Of a stretch of 64,000 bases of DNA, positions 24,650 through 33,869 are shown in pieces. This DNA is from Phreatobacter aquaticus (GTDB lineage Bacteria; Pseudomonadota; Alphaproteobacteria; Rhizobiales; Phreatobacteraceae). Under the pieces are notes generated by a model. The model was not told the DNA's origin, searched no databases, and was given only the letters and a program-made list of their open reading frames with translations. The DNA lies in contig NZ_CP039865.1 in the NCBI RefSeq assembly GCF_005160265.1, positions 1,822,828-1,886,827 on the forward strand, given 5' to 3'. Position 1 is the first letter of the stretch. Each line of letters starts with the position of its first letter. The position numbers were made by a program, and so were the translations under genes.

Positions 24650-26386
24650 GAAATCCACCACGTCGAGCTTCGGCGTCGCGTTCGGGCTCACGACGGCCAT
24701 GTCGGGTTGCGGCACGGGCTCGCCGAGATCGCGGAAGCGGTTGACGATCGGATAGCGGCGGTCGCGGCCGAAATTGCGCGCCGTCACCTTAACCCCGGGG
24801 GCCGCCTGCCGCCGCTTGTATTCGGCGATGTTCAGGAGCCGCTCCACCTTCTTGACGGTCTCCAGGTCATAGCCCTCGGCGACGATGGACGCGACGGAGG
24901 CCTCGCGCTCCACCAGCCGCTCCAGGATCGCGTCGAGCACGTCATAGGGCGGCAGCGAGTCCTGGTCCTTCTGGTTCTCGCGCAGCTCCGCCGTTGGCGG
25001 CTTGACGATGATGTTGACCGGGATCACCTCGCCGTCGGGCCCGAGCGCGCGGGCCGGCTTCCAGCGGTTGCGCAGCGCCGAGAGGCGGAACACCTCGGAC
25101 TTGTAGAGGTCCTTGATCGGATTGTAGCCGCCGTTCATGTCGCCATAGATCGTGGCATAGCCGACAGACATCTCGCTCTTGTTGCCGGTGGTCACCACCA
25201 TGGCGCCGAACTTGTTGGAGATCGACATCAGGATCGTGCCGCGGGCGCGGCTCTGCAGGTTCTCCTCCGTGATGTCGCGGCTGGTGCCCTTGAACAGGGG
25301 CGCGAGCGAGGATTCCAGCCCTTCGACCGCCGCCGAGATCGGCACGATGTCGTAGCGGACACCCAGCGCGCGGGCGCAGGCGAAGGCGTCCTTCAGCGAT
25401 TCCTCCGATGTGAACCGGTAGGGCAGCATGACGCAATGGACCCGGTCCGGCCCGAGCGCATCGGCGGCCATCGCCGCGCAGATGGCGGAATCGATGCCGC
25501 CCGACAGGCCCAGCACCACGCCGGGGAAGCGGTTCTTCTCGACATAGTCGCGCAAGCCCAGCACGCAGGCGGCGTAATTGGCCTCGTCGCCGGTCTCATG
25601 GGCATGGACCGGGCCGGAGAAGCGCCAGGTGCCGTCCTGCTTGGTCGCCTCGACCATGGCGATCTGCTCGACGAAGGCGGGAAGCTGCAGGCCAAGCGAG
25701 CGGTCGGCATTGACCGCCAGCGAGGCGCCGTCGAACACCAGTTCGTCCTGGCCGCCGATCTGGTTCACATAGAGGAACGGCAGGCCGCTCTCGGTGATCC
25801 GCGCGACGATCGTGCTCATCCGCTCGTCATAGACGCTCTCGCGATAGGGCGAGCCGTTCGGCACGATGATCATCTCGGCGCCGGTCTCCGACAGCGTCTC
25901 GACGACTTCCGCGCCCCAGATGTCCTCGCAGATCGGCACGCCGATGCGCACGCCGCGCACATTGATCGGGCCGGGCAGGGGGCCTGGCGCGAACACGCGC
26001 TTCTCGTCGAACACCGAGTAATTGGGCAGGTCGACCTTGTAGCGTACCGCCTGGATCAGGCCGGCATCGCAATAGACCGCTGCATTGAACACCCGGCCCT
26101 GGTCGACCCATGGCGTGGTGACGATCATCGCCGGGCCGCCATCGGCGGTATCGCGGGCAAGCGCTTCCGTGGCCTGCCGGCAGGCCGCCTGGAAGGCCGG
26201 CTTCAGCACCAGGTCCTCCGGCGGATAGCCCGAGATGAACAGCTCCGAGAACACGACGAGGTCGGCGCCCGCCGCCACCGCATCGGCGCGTGCGCCGCGG
26301 GCTTTCGCGAGATTGCCTGCGACATCGCCCATGATCGGGTTCAGCTGGGCGACGGCGATGCGGAACGAGGTCGGGGTCTGGGTCAT
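24647..26386 (-). CDS. nadE: Glutamine-dependent NAD+ synthetase
   Basis: A 579-residue two-domain enzyme making NAD+ from nicotinic acid adenine dinucleotide. The N-terminal nitrilase-type glutaminase domain (~1-260) has FSELFISGYPPEDL, with the catalytic Glu, and GVPICEDIWG, with the catalytic Cys. The C-terminal synthetase has the P-loop LGLSGGIDSAICAAM and later GNKSEMSVGYATIYGDMNGGY, which binds the dinucleotide. ATG 26386 (MTQTPTSFRIAVAQLNP) is the conserved start; 12 extra upstream codons are noncoding. The two-domain form takes ammonia from glutamine through an internal tunnel. Highly conserved and complete. Confidence 0.95.
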   Translation of the reverse strand: MTQTPTSFRIAVAQLNPIMGDVAGNLAKARGARADAVAAGADLVVFSELFISGYPPEDLVLKPAFQAACRQATEALARDTADGGPAMIVTTPWVDQGRVFNAAVYCDAGLIQAVRYKVDLPNYSVFDEKRVFAPGPLPGPINVRGVRIGVPICEDIWGAEVVETLSETGAEMIIVPNGSPYRESVYDERMSTIVARITESGLPFLYVNQIGGQDELVFDGASLAVNADRSLGLQLPAFVEQIAMVEATKQDGTWRFSGPVHAHETGDEANYAACVLGLRDYVEKNRFPGVVLGLSGGIDSAICAAMAADALGPDRVHCVMLPYRFTSEESLKDAFACARALGVRYDIVPISAAVEGLESSLAPLFKGTSRDITEENLQSRARGTILMSISNKFGAMVVTTGNKSEMSVGYATIYGDMNGGYNPIKDLYKSEVFRLSALRNRWKPARALGPDGEVIPVNIIVKPPTAELRENQKDQDSLPPYDVLDAILERLVEREASVASIVAEGYDLETVKKVERLLNIAEYKRRQAAPGVKVTARNFGRDRRYPIVNRFRDLGEPVPQPDMAVVSPNATPKLDVVDF

Positions 26387-26614
26387 GGCACCAGATGTAA
26401 CGCGCGCCCGCGCTGTTCTCAACGGACCCTGCGGATGGCGGCGATGCCGTGATGACGCAACGGCGCGTTAATGTCCATGAACGAAACGTAAATATTGCAG
26501 GCAGAACAAATGGTTGAGGCCTATCAGACTTAACCGGACGGTAACCTTGATGATTGATGAATAGGAGCCACGAGATTGCGGTTCGTCCGATGCGGACCGG
26601 CGGAGGAGGCAAAG

Positions 26615-27475
26615 ATGGCGACGCGTTTCAGGATCGCTTCGGGCCTGGCGGCAATGGTTCTGGCGATGGGGCTTGGCGCTCAGGCCGAGGCTGCCGACAT
26701 GGCGCTGCGCGGCTCCCTGCCGGGCTATGAATCGACTGGTCCGACCTGGTCGGGCGCCTATATCGGCGCCTTTGGCGGCGCGGGCACGATGAACATGAGT
26801 GTCCAGAACGCCGGCAAGAACTATGTCAACAATGTCCTGAACGGCTATGCCTTCGCTGACGGCACTGCGCAGTCCACGGCGATCTCGAACATCCTCCACC
26901 TCAACCCGGTCACCTCCGCGCCGAAAGTGTTCGGTGCCTTCGTCGGCTATCAAGTCCAGTACGAAGATGCCGTTGTTGGCATCGAGTTCGACTATACGAG
27001 GCTGATCCGCGGCAATGGCGGCACGTCCAGCTTCACGCCGCCGGCATCCCTGGTGTTCTCCGGCGATGCCTATACCGACGCTGTCCTGTCGACCACATCC
27101 GTCACCGCCCAGCTCCACGACTACTGGAGCGCGCGTGCCCGCTTCGGCTGGGCTTTCGGACGCCTCATGCCCTTTGCCACCATCGGCCCGGTGGTCGCTC
27201 GCGGCTCGACCAGCTTCGGCTACAGCGCGACCTGCGTGCGCACCGGCACCGACACGACCAGCGGGTCCACCCAGTGCATCGGCGGCTCAGGGCTCATCAC
27301 GGCCAGTCAGCCGAACCGCATCAGCTTCGGCTGGACCGCCGGTGCGGGCGTCGAAGCCCTCCTGACCGACAACATCTTCCTGCGCGCCGAATATCAGTTC
27401 GTGAACATTCCGAGCCTTGGCGGCGTGCCCGTCACGCTGCAGGTCGCCCGCGCGGGCCTGGGCGTGAAATACTGA
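26615..27475 (+). CDS. Omp25/Omp31-like outer membrane beta-barrel protein
   Basis: A 286-residue protein with a Sec signal peptide (MATRFRIASGLAAMVLAMGLGAQAEA, cut before ADMA), followed by the Rhizobiales outer-membrane-protein pattern: W-S-G-A-Y-I-G-A-F-G-G-A (~residues 47-58), amphipathic strands, and a last strand Q-V-A-R-A-G-L-G-V-K-Y ending in an aromatic, the BAM recognition signal. The RBS GGAGGAGG lies five bases before ATG 26615, ruling out an upstream TTG. It belongs to the 8-stranded OmpA-like/Omp25 group, structural porin-like proteins. Its mid-region Cys pair (SATCVRTG...STQCIGG) may form a disulfide. Confidence 0.85.
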   Translation: MATRFRIASGLAAMVLAMGLGAQAEAADMALRGSLPGYESTGPTWSGAYIGAFGGAGTMNMSVQNAGKNYVNNVLNGYAFADGTAQSTAISNILHLNPVTSAPKVFGAFVGYQVQYEDAVVGIEFDYTRLIRGNGGTSSFTPPASLVFSGDAYTDAVLSTTSVTAQLHDYWSARARFGWAFGRLMPFATIGPVVARGSTSFGYSATCVRTGTDTTSGSTQCIGGSGLITASQPNRISFGWTAGAGVEALLTDNIFLRAEYQFVNIPSLGGVPVTLQVARAGLGVKY

Positions 27476-27505
27476 CAGCGGCTGCAAGGCGTCCCGAACC
27501 AACCA

Positions 27506-27537
27506 AAAGGCCCGCCCGGTCACCCGGGCGGGCCTTT
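27506..27537. terminator. Bidirectional terminator between the Omp25-like gene and the DAHP synthase gene
   Basis: 14-bp perfect stem AAAGGCCCGCCCGG (27506-27519) / CCGGGCGGGCCTTT (27524-27537), loop TCAC, with A-run and T-run flanks. It serves both converging genes. Confidence 0.85.
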
Positions 27538-27563
27538 CTGATTGAGACGAGCTGGCCGCAGCC

Positions 27564-28949
27564 TTATTCGGCGGCCTCGCGCACCATCGGCCCGCGCGAC
27601 AGGCGCTGGCGCTTCAGCATCTCGGCCACCTTGAACGACACTTCCAGCGCCTGCTCGGCATTGAGACGCGGGTCGCAATGGGTGTGGTAGCGGTCCGACA
27701 GGTCGAGATCGGTGATCGCGGCACGGCCGCCGGTGCATTCGGTGACGTTCTTGCCGGTCATTTCCAGATGGATGCCGCCGGCATAGGTGCCCTCGGCCTC
27801 GTGGATCTGGAAGAAGTGCTCGATCTCGCCCATGACCAGGTCGAAGGGGCGGGTCTTGTAGCCGCTCGCCGCCTTGATCGTGTTGCCGTGCATCGGGTCG
27901 CAGGACCACACGACCGTGCGGCCTTCACGCTCCACCGCCCGGATGAGCGCCGGCAGATGCTTCTCCACCTTGTCGGCGCCGAACCGGCAGATCAGCGTGA
28001 TGCGCCCGGCCTTGTCCTCGGGGTTCAGGGCATCGAGCAGCTTCAACAGGCCGTCGCTGTCGAGGCTCGGGCCGCACTTGAAGGCGATCGGGTTCTGCAC
28101 GCCGCGGAAATACTCGACATGGGCATGGTCGGGCTGGCGCGTGCGGTCGCCGATCCACAGCATGTGGCCTGAGGTCGCGTACCAGTCGCCGCTGGTGGAA
28201 TCGACGCGGGTCAGCGCCTCCTCGTAGCCGAGCAGCAGCGCCTCGTGGCTGGTATAGACCTCGGTCGTGCGCAGTTCCGGATGGGCTTCCGGGTTGATGC
28301 CGCAGGCGCGCATGAAGTCCAGCGCTTCCTGGATCCGCTCGGACAGGTGGCGGTACTTGTCGTTCGCCGGCGTGTCCTTGACGAAGCCGAGCATCCACTT
28401 CATCGCGTTGTCGAGATTGGCATAGCCGCCATAGGCAAACGCGCGGATGAGGTTCAGCGTCGCCGCCGACTGGCGATAGGCCATGGCCTGGCGCGCCGGG
28501 TCCGGCTCGCGGGCCTCGGGCGTGAAGGCGATGTCATTGATGATGTCGCCGCGATAGGACGGCAGGGTCACGCCGTCGATCGTCTCGTTGTCCGACGAGC
28601 GCGGCTTGGCGAACTGGCCGGCGACGCGGCCGACCTTCACCACCGGCATGCCGGCGGCATAGGTCATGACGACCGCCATCTGGAGGAAGGCGCGGAAGAA
28701 GTCGCGGATATTGTCGGCGCCGTGCTCGGCGAAGCTCTCGGCGCAATCGCCGCCCTGGAGAAGGAAGGCCTCGCCCTTGGCGACTTTCGCGAGAGACTTC
28801 TTCAGATTGCGCGCCTCGCCTGCAAAAACCAGCGGCGGAAACCCGGACAAGCGCTTCTCGACGTCCTGAAGAGCAGCCTGGTCCTTGTAGACCGGCGCCT
28901 GCAGGATCGGCTTCGACCGCCAGCTCGACGGGCTCCAACGCTCGCCCAT
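27564..28949 (-). CDS. aroG: Class II 3-deoxy-7-phosphoheptulonate (DAHP) synthase
   Basis: A 461-residue class II enzyme (plant/mycobacterial type) that joins phosphoenolpyruvate and erythrose 4-phosphate, the first step of the shikimate pathway. Landmarks: [20 protein letters not shown] (~37-56), [11 protein letters not shown] (~63-73) with the metal-ligand Cys, [14 protein letters not shown] (~104-117), [11 protein letters not shown] and [15 protein letters not shown]. The RBS AAGGGGAAG sits before ATG 28949. This class shows no sequence similarity to the E. coli AroFGH class I enzymes. No other shikimate genes are in the window. Feedback regulation cannot be read from sequence. Confidence 0.94.
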   Translation of the reverse strand: MGERWSPSSWRSKPILQAPVYKDQAALQDVEKRLSGFPPLVFAGEARNLKKSLAKVAKGEAFLLQGGDCAESFAEHGADNIRDFFRAFLQMAVVMTYAAGMPVVKVGRVAGQFAKPRSSDNETIDGVTLPSYRGDIINDIAFTPEAREPDPARQAMAYRQSAATLNLIRAFAYGGYANLDNAMKWMLGFVKDTPANDKYRHLSERIQEALDFMRACGINPEAHPELRTTEVYTSHEALLLGYEEALTRVDSTSGDWYATSGHMLWIGDRTRQPDHAHVEYFRGVQNPIAFKCGPSLDSDGLLKLLDALNPEDKAGRITLICRFGADKVEKHLPALIRAVEREGRTVVWSCDPMHGNTIKAASGYKTRPFDLVMGEIEHFFQIHEAEGTYAGGIHLEMTGKNVTECTGGRAAITDLDLSDRYHTHCDPRLNAEQALEVSFKVAEMLKRQRLSRGPMVREAAE

Positions 28950-29259
28950 GACACTTCCCCTTCGACAATGCGCAGATCAGCCTGCGCGAAAAGTTGATCG
29001 CCCAAGACCAGCCGTTGGGTACGGTCTGACCGGGATCGGGGCTTATACACGACGATCAGGATGGGAGCGAGGGCAAGTTGGACGGGAACCAATGGGCCTT
29101 ATGGACATTGCTGTCTTTGGCGCGTCGTGCGGGACCTGCATGCCTTGCGGCATCCGGGCAGCCGCGGATGGGTGCCCGACACGCGACTGCGATTGCGTTC
29201 GTGCCGCCAGTCTTGTACCCCGCGACCACCGAGCCTGAGACCGACCTCCGAGGCCTGAC
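28950..29259. other. Intergenic region upstream of the DAHP synthase gene
   Basis: 310 bases between divergent genes. I see only a weak 6-bp stem-loop (CGGGCA 29155-29160 / TGCCCG 29173-29178) and no attenuator-like leader peptide rich in aromatic codons. It must hold both promoters; nothing more can be supported. Confidence 0.5.
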
Positions 29260-30756
29260 ATGAATCGTGCTTTGCGCACCGCCCTGCTGACGGCTGCTGC
29301 TTCTGTCACCCTCGGCCTGTCCTGGCCAGCGATCGCGCAGGCGCCGGTGCATCGCTTCGATGTCACGGCCGATGCCCCCGCCTGCATCGCCGAGCCGAAG
29401 CCCGCCTGCACTGCCGAACTGGCGCTCGCCGCTGCCCGTGAGGAAAGCGAAGGCTGGGCGGCAACGGCCGCCTTCGAGGCCTTCCTGTCGACCGATCCGA
29501 ACCTTGCCGAGCGCGACCGCTGGATGGCCCGTTACGAGGCCTGGGCGCAGGTCGCAACCGTCGACGGCATCAAGGAGCGCATCATCCCGGTTCGGGCCGA
29601 GCATCTTGCCCGCAAGGGCGATTTCGCCGGTGCCTATCGCGAACTCGGCCTCGACCGCGCAACCCCCGACGCCATGGCCGAGCCTTCGGTGCTGATCCTC
29701 GACGAGGCCCGAGCCGGCCGCGTGCGCGACGTGCTGCCGCGCATCGAGCGTCTGGTGGAAAGCGACAGCCGCGACGACCTGCGCATCGAGGTGCTGGAAA
29801 TCGCGCTCGCCCGTGCACCCGCTGATGCCGATGCCGTGGCAGCCGCCGTTCGCGACCGGTTCTCGCGCCGCATGGCGCAGGCGCTCCAGGCTGGCGCCCG
29901 CGGCGATCCGGCCATTGCCCGCTCGATCGACGAATGGGCCAAGGGCGCCCGCGCCAATCAGACCGCCCCCTTCGACGATGCCGAGACGGCGCGCCGCGAC
30001 CCCTGGGACGCCTATCTGCGCGGCGCTATCGCCGCCAACAATCTCGAGAGCTTCAAGGCCGGCATCGCCGCGCGCCCGCCGTTCAACACCTCGGCAGACG
30101 CCGAATCTGCCTCCAAGCTGCTGCGCATCCTGATGCGCGAGGGCCGTGCCGAATGGCTGGGCGTGCTGGCGCCGGCCCTCAAGCTGCCGGACGGCGATAC
30201 TGTCTCGGTCGACGAGGATATCGGCCCGATGCGCAACCTGCCGGTTGAGCGGCTGCGCGCCGTGGCGGCGGCTGCCGCCGCGACCGGCCCTTCCGGCGGT
30301 GCCATCACCGACACCGCAATCGAGATGCTGGTGGCACGCGGCGCCGTCGACGAGGCGCGCGAGTTGTTCGTCAGCGCAGGCCGGCTCGACGAGATCAACC
30401 GGGTCACCTTCGACCAGGAGCGCATCGGAGTGGTCTTCGAGACGCTCTGGCGGTCCATTGTCGGCCGGGGCCCGAAGCCGGTCGTTGACGCGCTGGCTGC
30501 CCGCATCACCTCGCCCGGCGCCCGCGAATACATGGCCAAGGTCGAGCGCCTGACAGCGCGGATGAACCAGATCGCCGCCGGTAACAAGGGCGAGGAGCCC
30601 GCCGACGACGAATGGGCGATCATCCTGGATGTTGCGGTCGCCACCGCCGATCCCGTGGTCATGACCAAGATCGCCGCCGCCATGAAGGATCCGGGCCTGC
30701 GCTCCACCGCCTTCGTGCAGGTGACGCGTTTCCTGTGGGATCGCGCGGGGCGGTAG
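29260..30756 (+). CDS. Large periplasmic protein of unknown function
   Basis: A 498-residue secreted protein with signal peptide MNRALRTALLTAAASVTLGLSWPAIAQ (cut near residue 27). The mature part is almost wholly alpha-helical and rich in Ala, Arg, Asp and Glu, with repeating helix pairs such as LALAAAREESEGWAATAAF, VLPRIERLVESDSRDDLRIE and AIEMLVARGAVDEARELFV. This resembles a Sel1/TPR-like or HEAT-like solenoid without a clear consensus. A Cys pair (DAPACIAEPKPACTAE) near residue ~50 could form a disulfide. It has its own upstream gap and no operon partner. I do not recognise the family; an anchoring or assembly role in the cell envelope is only a guess. Confidence 0.7.
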   Translation: MNRALRTALLTAAASVTLGLSWPAIAQAPVHRFDVTADAPACIAEPKPACTAELALAAAREESEGWAATAAFEAFLSTDPNLAERDRWMARYEAWAQVATVDGIKERIIPVRAEHLARKGDFAGAYRELGLDRATPDAMAEPSVLILDEARAGRVRDVLPRIERLVESDSRDDLRIEVLEIALARAPADADAVAAAVRDRFSRRMAQALQAGARGDPAIARSIDEWAKGARANQTAPFDDAETARRDPWDAYLRGAIAANNLESFKAGIAARPPFNTSADAESASKLLRILMREGRAEWLGVLAPALKLPDGDTVSVDEDIGPMRNLPVERLRAVAAAAAATGPSGGAITDTAIEMLVARGAVDEARELFVSAGRLDEINRVTFDQERIGVVFETLWRSIVGRGPKPVVDALAARITSPGAREYMAKVERLTARMNQIAAGNKGEEPADDEWAIILDVAVATADPVVMTKIAAAMKDPGLRSTAFVQVTRFLWDRAGR

Positions 30757-30852
30757 ACCGCTTGCGGCGTGGTCGGAAGACCTGCGCGACAGCCTCACTC
30801 TCCCAGCGAGGCGACATCCAGAACCCATCCGTCGTCATGACCGGGCGCCCCT

Positions 30853-30883
30853 CTTCACCTCTCCCCAACGGGGCGAGGTGAAG
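30853..30883. repeat. Hairpin repeat after the unknown periplasmic protein
   Basis: CTTCACCTC, T, CCCC (30853-30866) pairs with GGGG, C, GAGGTGAAG (30870-30883) around a 3-base AAC loop, one mismatch. It is related to the 'CTCTCCCC' repeat family of the window and may serve as a transcription-end structure. Confidence 0.6.
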
Positions 30884-30948
30884 GTCGTGCCGGCTGAGGC
30901 CGCCGTCCAGGACCCCGGCGACGCCAGAAGCTGCCCGGTCAGCCCTCC

Positions 30949-31962
30949 TTACGGATGGTGCTTCCTGACGATCTGGTCGATGGCGCCGAAGATCGAGTGC
31001 CCCTTGGCGTCCTTCATCTCCAGCCGAATCGTGTCGCCGAACATCATGAAGGGCGTCTTCGGCTGGCCCTCGCGGATGGTCTCGACCGTGCGCTGTTCCG
31101 CGATGCAGACATAGCCGAGGCCGTCCTCGGTGATCGGCAGGCCGGGGCCGCCGTCAGCATCGCGGTTGGACACGGTGCCCGAGCCGACAATCGTGCCGGC
31201 CGCCAGGGTCCGGGTGCGGGCGGCATGCGCGATCAGCGTGCCGAAGTCGAAGGTCATGTCGGTGCCGGCATTGGGCTTGCCGAAGGGCTGGCCGTTGAGG
31301 AAGGCGAGCAGTGGCCGGCTGAGCTTGCCACCGGCCCAGGCATCGCCCAGTTCGTCGGGCGTCACCGCGACGGGTGAGAAGGCGGAGGCCGGCTTCGACT
31401 GGAAGAAGCCGAAGCCCTTGCCGAGCTCACCGGGAATGAGGTTCCGGAGGCTGACATCATTGGTCAGCATGACGAGGCGGATCAGGCCACGGGCTTCGTC
31501 CGGAGTCACGCCCATCGGCACGTCGTCGGTGACAACCGCGATCTCGCCCTCGAAGTCGATGCCATGAGCCTCGTCCGGCAGGGTGATCGGATCACGGGGC
31601 CCGAGGAAACTGTCGGAGCCGCCCTGGTACATCAGCGGATCGGTCCAGAACGACTGCGGCATCTCGGCGCCGCGAGCCTGGCGGACCAGGGCCACGTGGT
31701 TCACATAGGCCGAGCCATCGGCCCATTGATAGGCGCGCGGCAGGGGGCTGGCGCAATCATGCTCGTGGAAGCGGAACGACGGCACGGAGCCGTGCTCCAG
31801 CTGCTCGGCAAGCGCTTCCAGTCGGGGAGCATAGTGCGCCCAGTCATCAAGGGCGCCCTGCAGGGTGGCAACGATCGGGAAGGCGTCGGTAGCGCGGGTG
31901 AGGTCGCGCGAGACGACGACCAGGCGGCCGTCGCGGCCGTGCTTGAGCGAAGCGAGTTTCAT
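30949..31962 (-). CDS. Fumarylacetoacetate hydrolase (FAH) family protein
   Basis: A 337-residue C-C bond hydrolase or isomerase of the FAH superfamily, ending aromatic (tyrosine/homogentisate or gentisate) degradation by splitting 4-fumarylacetoacetate-like intermediates. The metal-binding core is visible: PITLPDEAHGIDFEGEIAVV, with two Glu ligands (~residues 138-150), the VTDDVPMG strand and GTIVGSGTVSNRD near the C-terminus. The N-terminal region is longer than in minimal FAHs but matches homologues of this size. It is transcribed divergently from a MarR gene followed by maleylacetoacetate isomerase, which precedes FAH in the pathway. Hence assignment as fumarylacetoacetase is plausible but not proven. 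Confidence 0.85.
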   Translation of the reverse strand: MKLASLKHGRDGRLVVVSRDLTRATDAFPIVATLQGALDDWAHYAPRLEALAEQLEHGSVPSFRFHEHDCASPLPRAYQWADGSAYVNHVALVRQARGAEMPQSFWTDPLMYQGGSDSFLGPRDPITLPDEAHGIDFEGEIAVVTDDVPMGVTPDEARGLIRLVMLTNDVSLRNLIPGELGKGFGFFQSKPASAFSPVAVTPDELGDAWAGGKLSRPLLAFLNGQPFGKPNAGTDMTFDFGTLIAHAARTRTLAAGTIVGSGTVSNRDADGGPGLPITEDGLGYVCIAEQRTVETIREGQPKTPFMMFGDTIRLEMKDAKGHSIFGAIDQIVRKHHP

Positions 31963-32217
31963 GGAGCCGGCCCCCCGTATCTGGTATCATGCTTGTCCGG
32001 TCGGGTTCGGCCGGGGACCTATATGAGCGTGTCCGGCGGGTCATTGCCAGAGCCTTGGTCTCTTCCAATGGAGAGAGGCGGAGCAGAGGCTCCTGCGCCG
32101 GAGCTTGAAGTGTCCGGCATGTTCCACGACACCTCCGGCTGCGGGACCCGCGCGTTGCGGTGCGGCGGCAGGGGTCCTAGGCTGCGCGCGAACCGCTTGT
32201 CGCTCCGGAAACCCCTG

Positions 32218-32703
32218 ATGTCTCCCCGCTCCCATGGCCGGCTCGAACTTGAGACATTCCTGCCCTATCGGCTGAATGTGCTGGCCTCCGTCGTCAGCCA
32301 GGGCCTCTCCAGCGTCTATGCCGAGCGCTATGGCATCGGCATCCCGGAATGGCGCGTCATGGCGACGCTCGGTCAATTCGGCACGCTGACCGCCAAGGTG
32401 ATCGGCGCCCATAGCCGCATGCACAAGACCAAGGTGTCCCGCGCCGTTGCGGCCCTGTCCGAGCGCGATCTTCTGGAGAGACGCGCCAACGAACAGGATC
32501 TGCGGGCCGCCTTCCTGACGCTCTCCCCGGCGGGCCGCGCCATCTATGACGACCTCGTGCCGGTGGCGAAGGCCTATGCCGAGGCGCTGACAGAGGGCCT
32601 CAACGCCGGCGAACGCGCGGTGCTCGACCGGCTGGTCACAGCCCTGACCGAGCGGGGCCTCAGGCTGATGGGTGCGCCACTCGACGATACATCCGACGCT
32701 TGA
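32218..32703 (+). CDS. MarR-family transcriptional regulator
   Basis: A 161-residue winged-helix regulator. The start is ATG 32218 (MSPRSHGRLELETFLPYRLN); the frame is open further back without a credible signal. The DNA-binding wing is around GTLTAKVIGAHSRMHKTKVSRAVAALSERDLLERR (residues ~60-95), followed by a basic loop ANEQDLRAAFLTLSPAG. It sits between the FAH gene (divergent) and maleylacetoacetate isomerase (same strand; 56 bases on), so it likely controls both by sensing a pathway intermediate, as HmgR-type MarR proteins do. The operator is unidentified; the 255-base divergent gap would hold it. Confidence 0.85.
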   Translation: MSPRSHGRLELETFLPYRLNVLASVVSQGLSSVYAERYGIGIPEWRVMATLGQFGTLTAKVIGAHSRMHKTKVSRAVAALSERDLLERRANEQDLRAAFLTLSPAGRAIYDDLVPVAKAYAEALTEGLNAGERAVLDRLVTALTERGLRLMGAPLDDTSDA

Positions 32704-32759
32704 GGGCATGGCGCGGCTGGCGCTCTCCGCCTAGTCTCCTGATCGGGGAGCAAACGGCC

Positions 32760-33404
32760 ATGAAACTCTACACCTACTTCCGGTCCACCGCCGCCTTCCG
32801 CGTGCGTATCGCCCTGCATCTGAAGGGCATTCCCTACGAGCCGGTGCCCATCCACCTGGTGCGCGACGGCGGCGAGCAGAAGAAGCCGAGCTACCGCGCG
32901 ATCAATCCGCAGGGCCGGGTGCCGAGCCTGGAGATCGCCGCGCCCGGCGGGCCGACCGTGCTGACCCAGTCGCTGGCGATCATCGATTATCTCGACGAGA
33001 CGGTCCCCGAGCCGCCGCTGCTGCCGAAGGATCCGATCCTGCGGGCCCGCATCCGGGCTGTCGCCCAGATCGTCGCCTGCGACATCCATCCGGTGAACAA
33101 TTCCGGCACGATCGCCTATCTGAAGTCGGCTGTCGGCGCGCCGCAGGACGTGGTCGACCGCTGGTACGCCCATTTCCTGCGCGACGGGCTGGCCGCCGTC
33201 GAGCAACTGATCGAGCCCGGCCCCTATGCCTTCGGCGCGGCGGTGACGCTTGCCGATCTCTGCGTCGTGCCGCAGGTGTTCAATGCCTGGCGGTTCAAGG
33301 TTCCGGTCGACGACTTCCCGAAGATCATGGCGGTGACGGAGGCCTGCCTCAAGCTCAAGGCCTTTGCCGATGCGCGGCCCGAAGCGCAGCCGGACGCCGA
33401 ATAG
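32760..33404 (+). CDS. maiA: Maleylacetoacetate isomerase (GST zeta class)
   Basis: A 214-residue GST-fold enzyme that cis-trans isomerises maleylacetoacetate (or maleylpyruvate) with glutathione as cofactor. The zeta-class start LYTYFRSTAAFRVRIALHLKGI (residues 3-24), with the S-x-x-x-x-R-V-R-I signature, is diagnostic. C-terminal helical domain: YAFGAAVTLADLCVVPQVFNA. ATG 32760 follows a GGGGAG ribosome-binding site by about six bases. It works between ring-cleavage dioxygenase (not in window) and FAH (30949-31962). Confidence 0.92.
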   Translation: MKLYTYFRSTAAFRVRIALHLKGIPYEPVPIHLVRDGGEQKKPSYRAINPQGRVPSLEIAAPGGPTVLTQSLAIIDYLDETVPEPPLLPKDPILRARIRAVAQIVACDIHPVNNSGTIAYLKSAVGAPQDVVDRWYAHFLRDGLAAVEQLIEPGPYAFGAAVTLADLCVVPQVFNAWRFKVPVDDFPKIMAVTEACLKLKAFADARPEAQPDAE

Positions 33405-33405
33405 T

Positions 33406-33780
33406 CTAGCGGCCGAGCAGCCGCGCCAGAGCTCCGCGGCTGCGCTGCACCTGGGCAGGTCCCGACGAGATCGAGGAGCCCCAGCTCTGCAGACGGGGCA
33501 GGGCGGGATTGAGCTTGCGCATGATCAGATGCGCCAGCAGCGACAATCCGAGGATCCAGCCGGCACCGATCACCCAGACGGCGAAGACAGCCGACAAGCC
33601 GGCGCCGCGCAACTGGCTGGCGATCCAGGCGAACGTGTAGGGCTCGGGGGCGAAGCCCGGTACTGCGCCGACGCTCGCCGCGCCGGAGCCGAACAGATCG
33701 ACCAAGCCATGGGCGAGCCAGGCGATCAGGGTCCAGGCCACCAGCCCCAGCAATGTTGCCCAGCGAAGCGCCCTGCGCAT
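33406..33780 (-). CDS. Small inner-membrane protein of unknown function
   Basis: A 124-residue protein with two clear membrane helices (~residues 5-27 and 65-90) and a basic C-terminal tail (LIMRKLNPALPRLQSW). ATG 33780 is preferred because AAGAGGGGG lies about eight bases upstream; a further in-frame ATG 10 codons earlier lacks one. The stop is only two bases from the convergent maiA stop. It is downstream of the PBP gene on the same strand (gap of 89 bases between its start and the PBP stop). Unrecognised; possibly a helper of cell-wall synthesis by position, but that is weak. Confidence 0.6.
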   Translation of the reverse strand: MRRALRWATLLGLVAWTLIAWLAHGLVDLFGSGAASVGAVPGFAPEPYTFAWIASQLRGAGLSAVFAVWVIGAGWILGLSLLAHLIMRKLNPALPRLQSWGSSISSGPAQVQRSRGALARLLGR

Positions 33781-33869
33781 GGTCGAAAACCCCCTCTTGC
33801 CCAGCGGCATGCCGGCGCAACGCATGTGGGGGGCGTGGCGTTCCGTGCCAAGGGTGCGACCGTCAGGTT

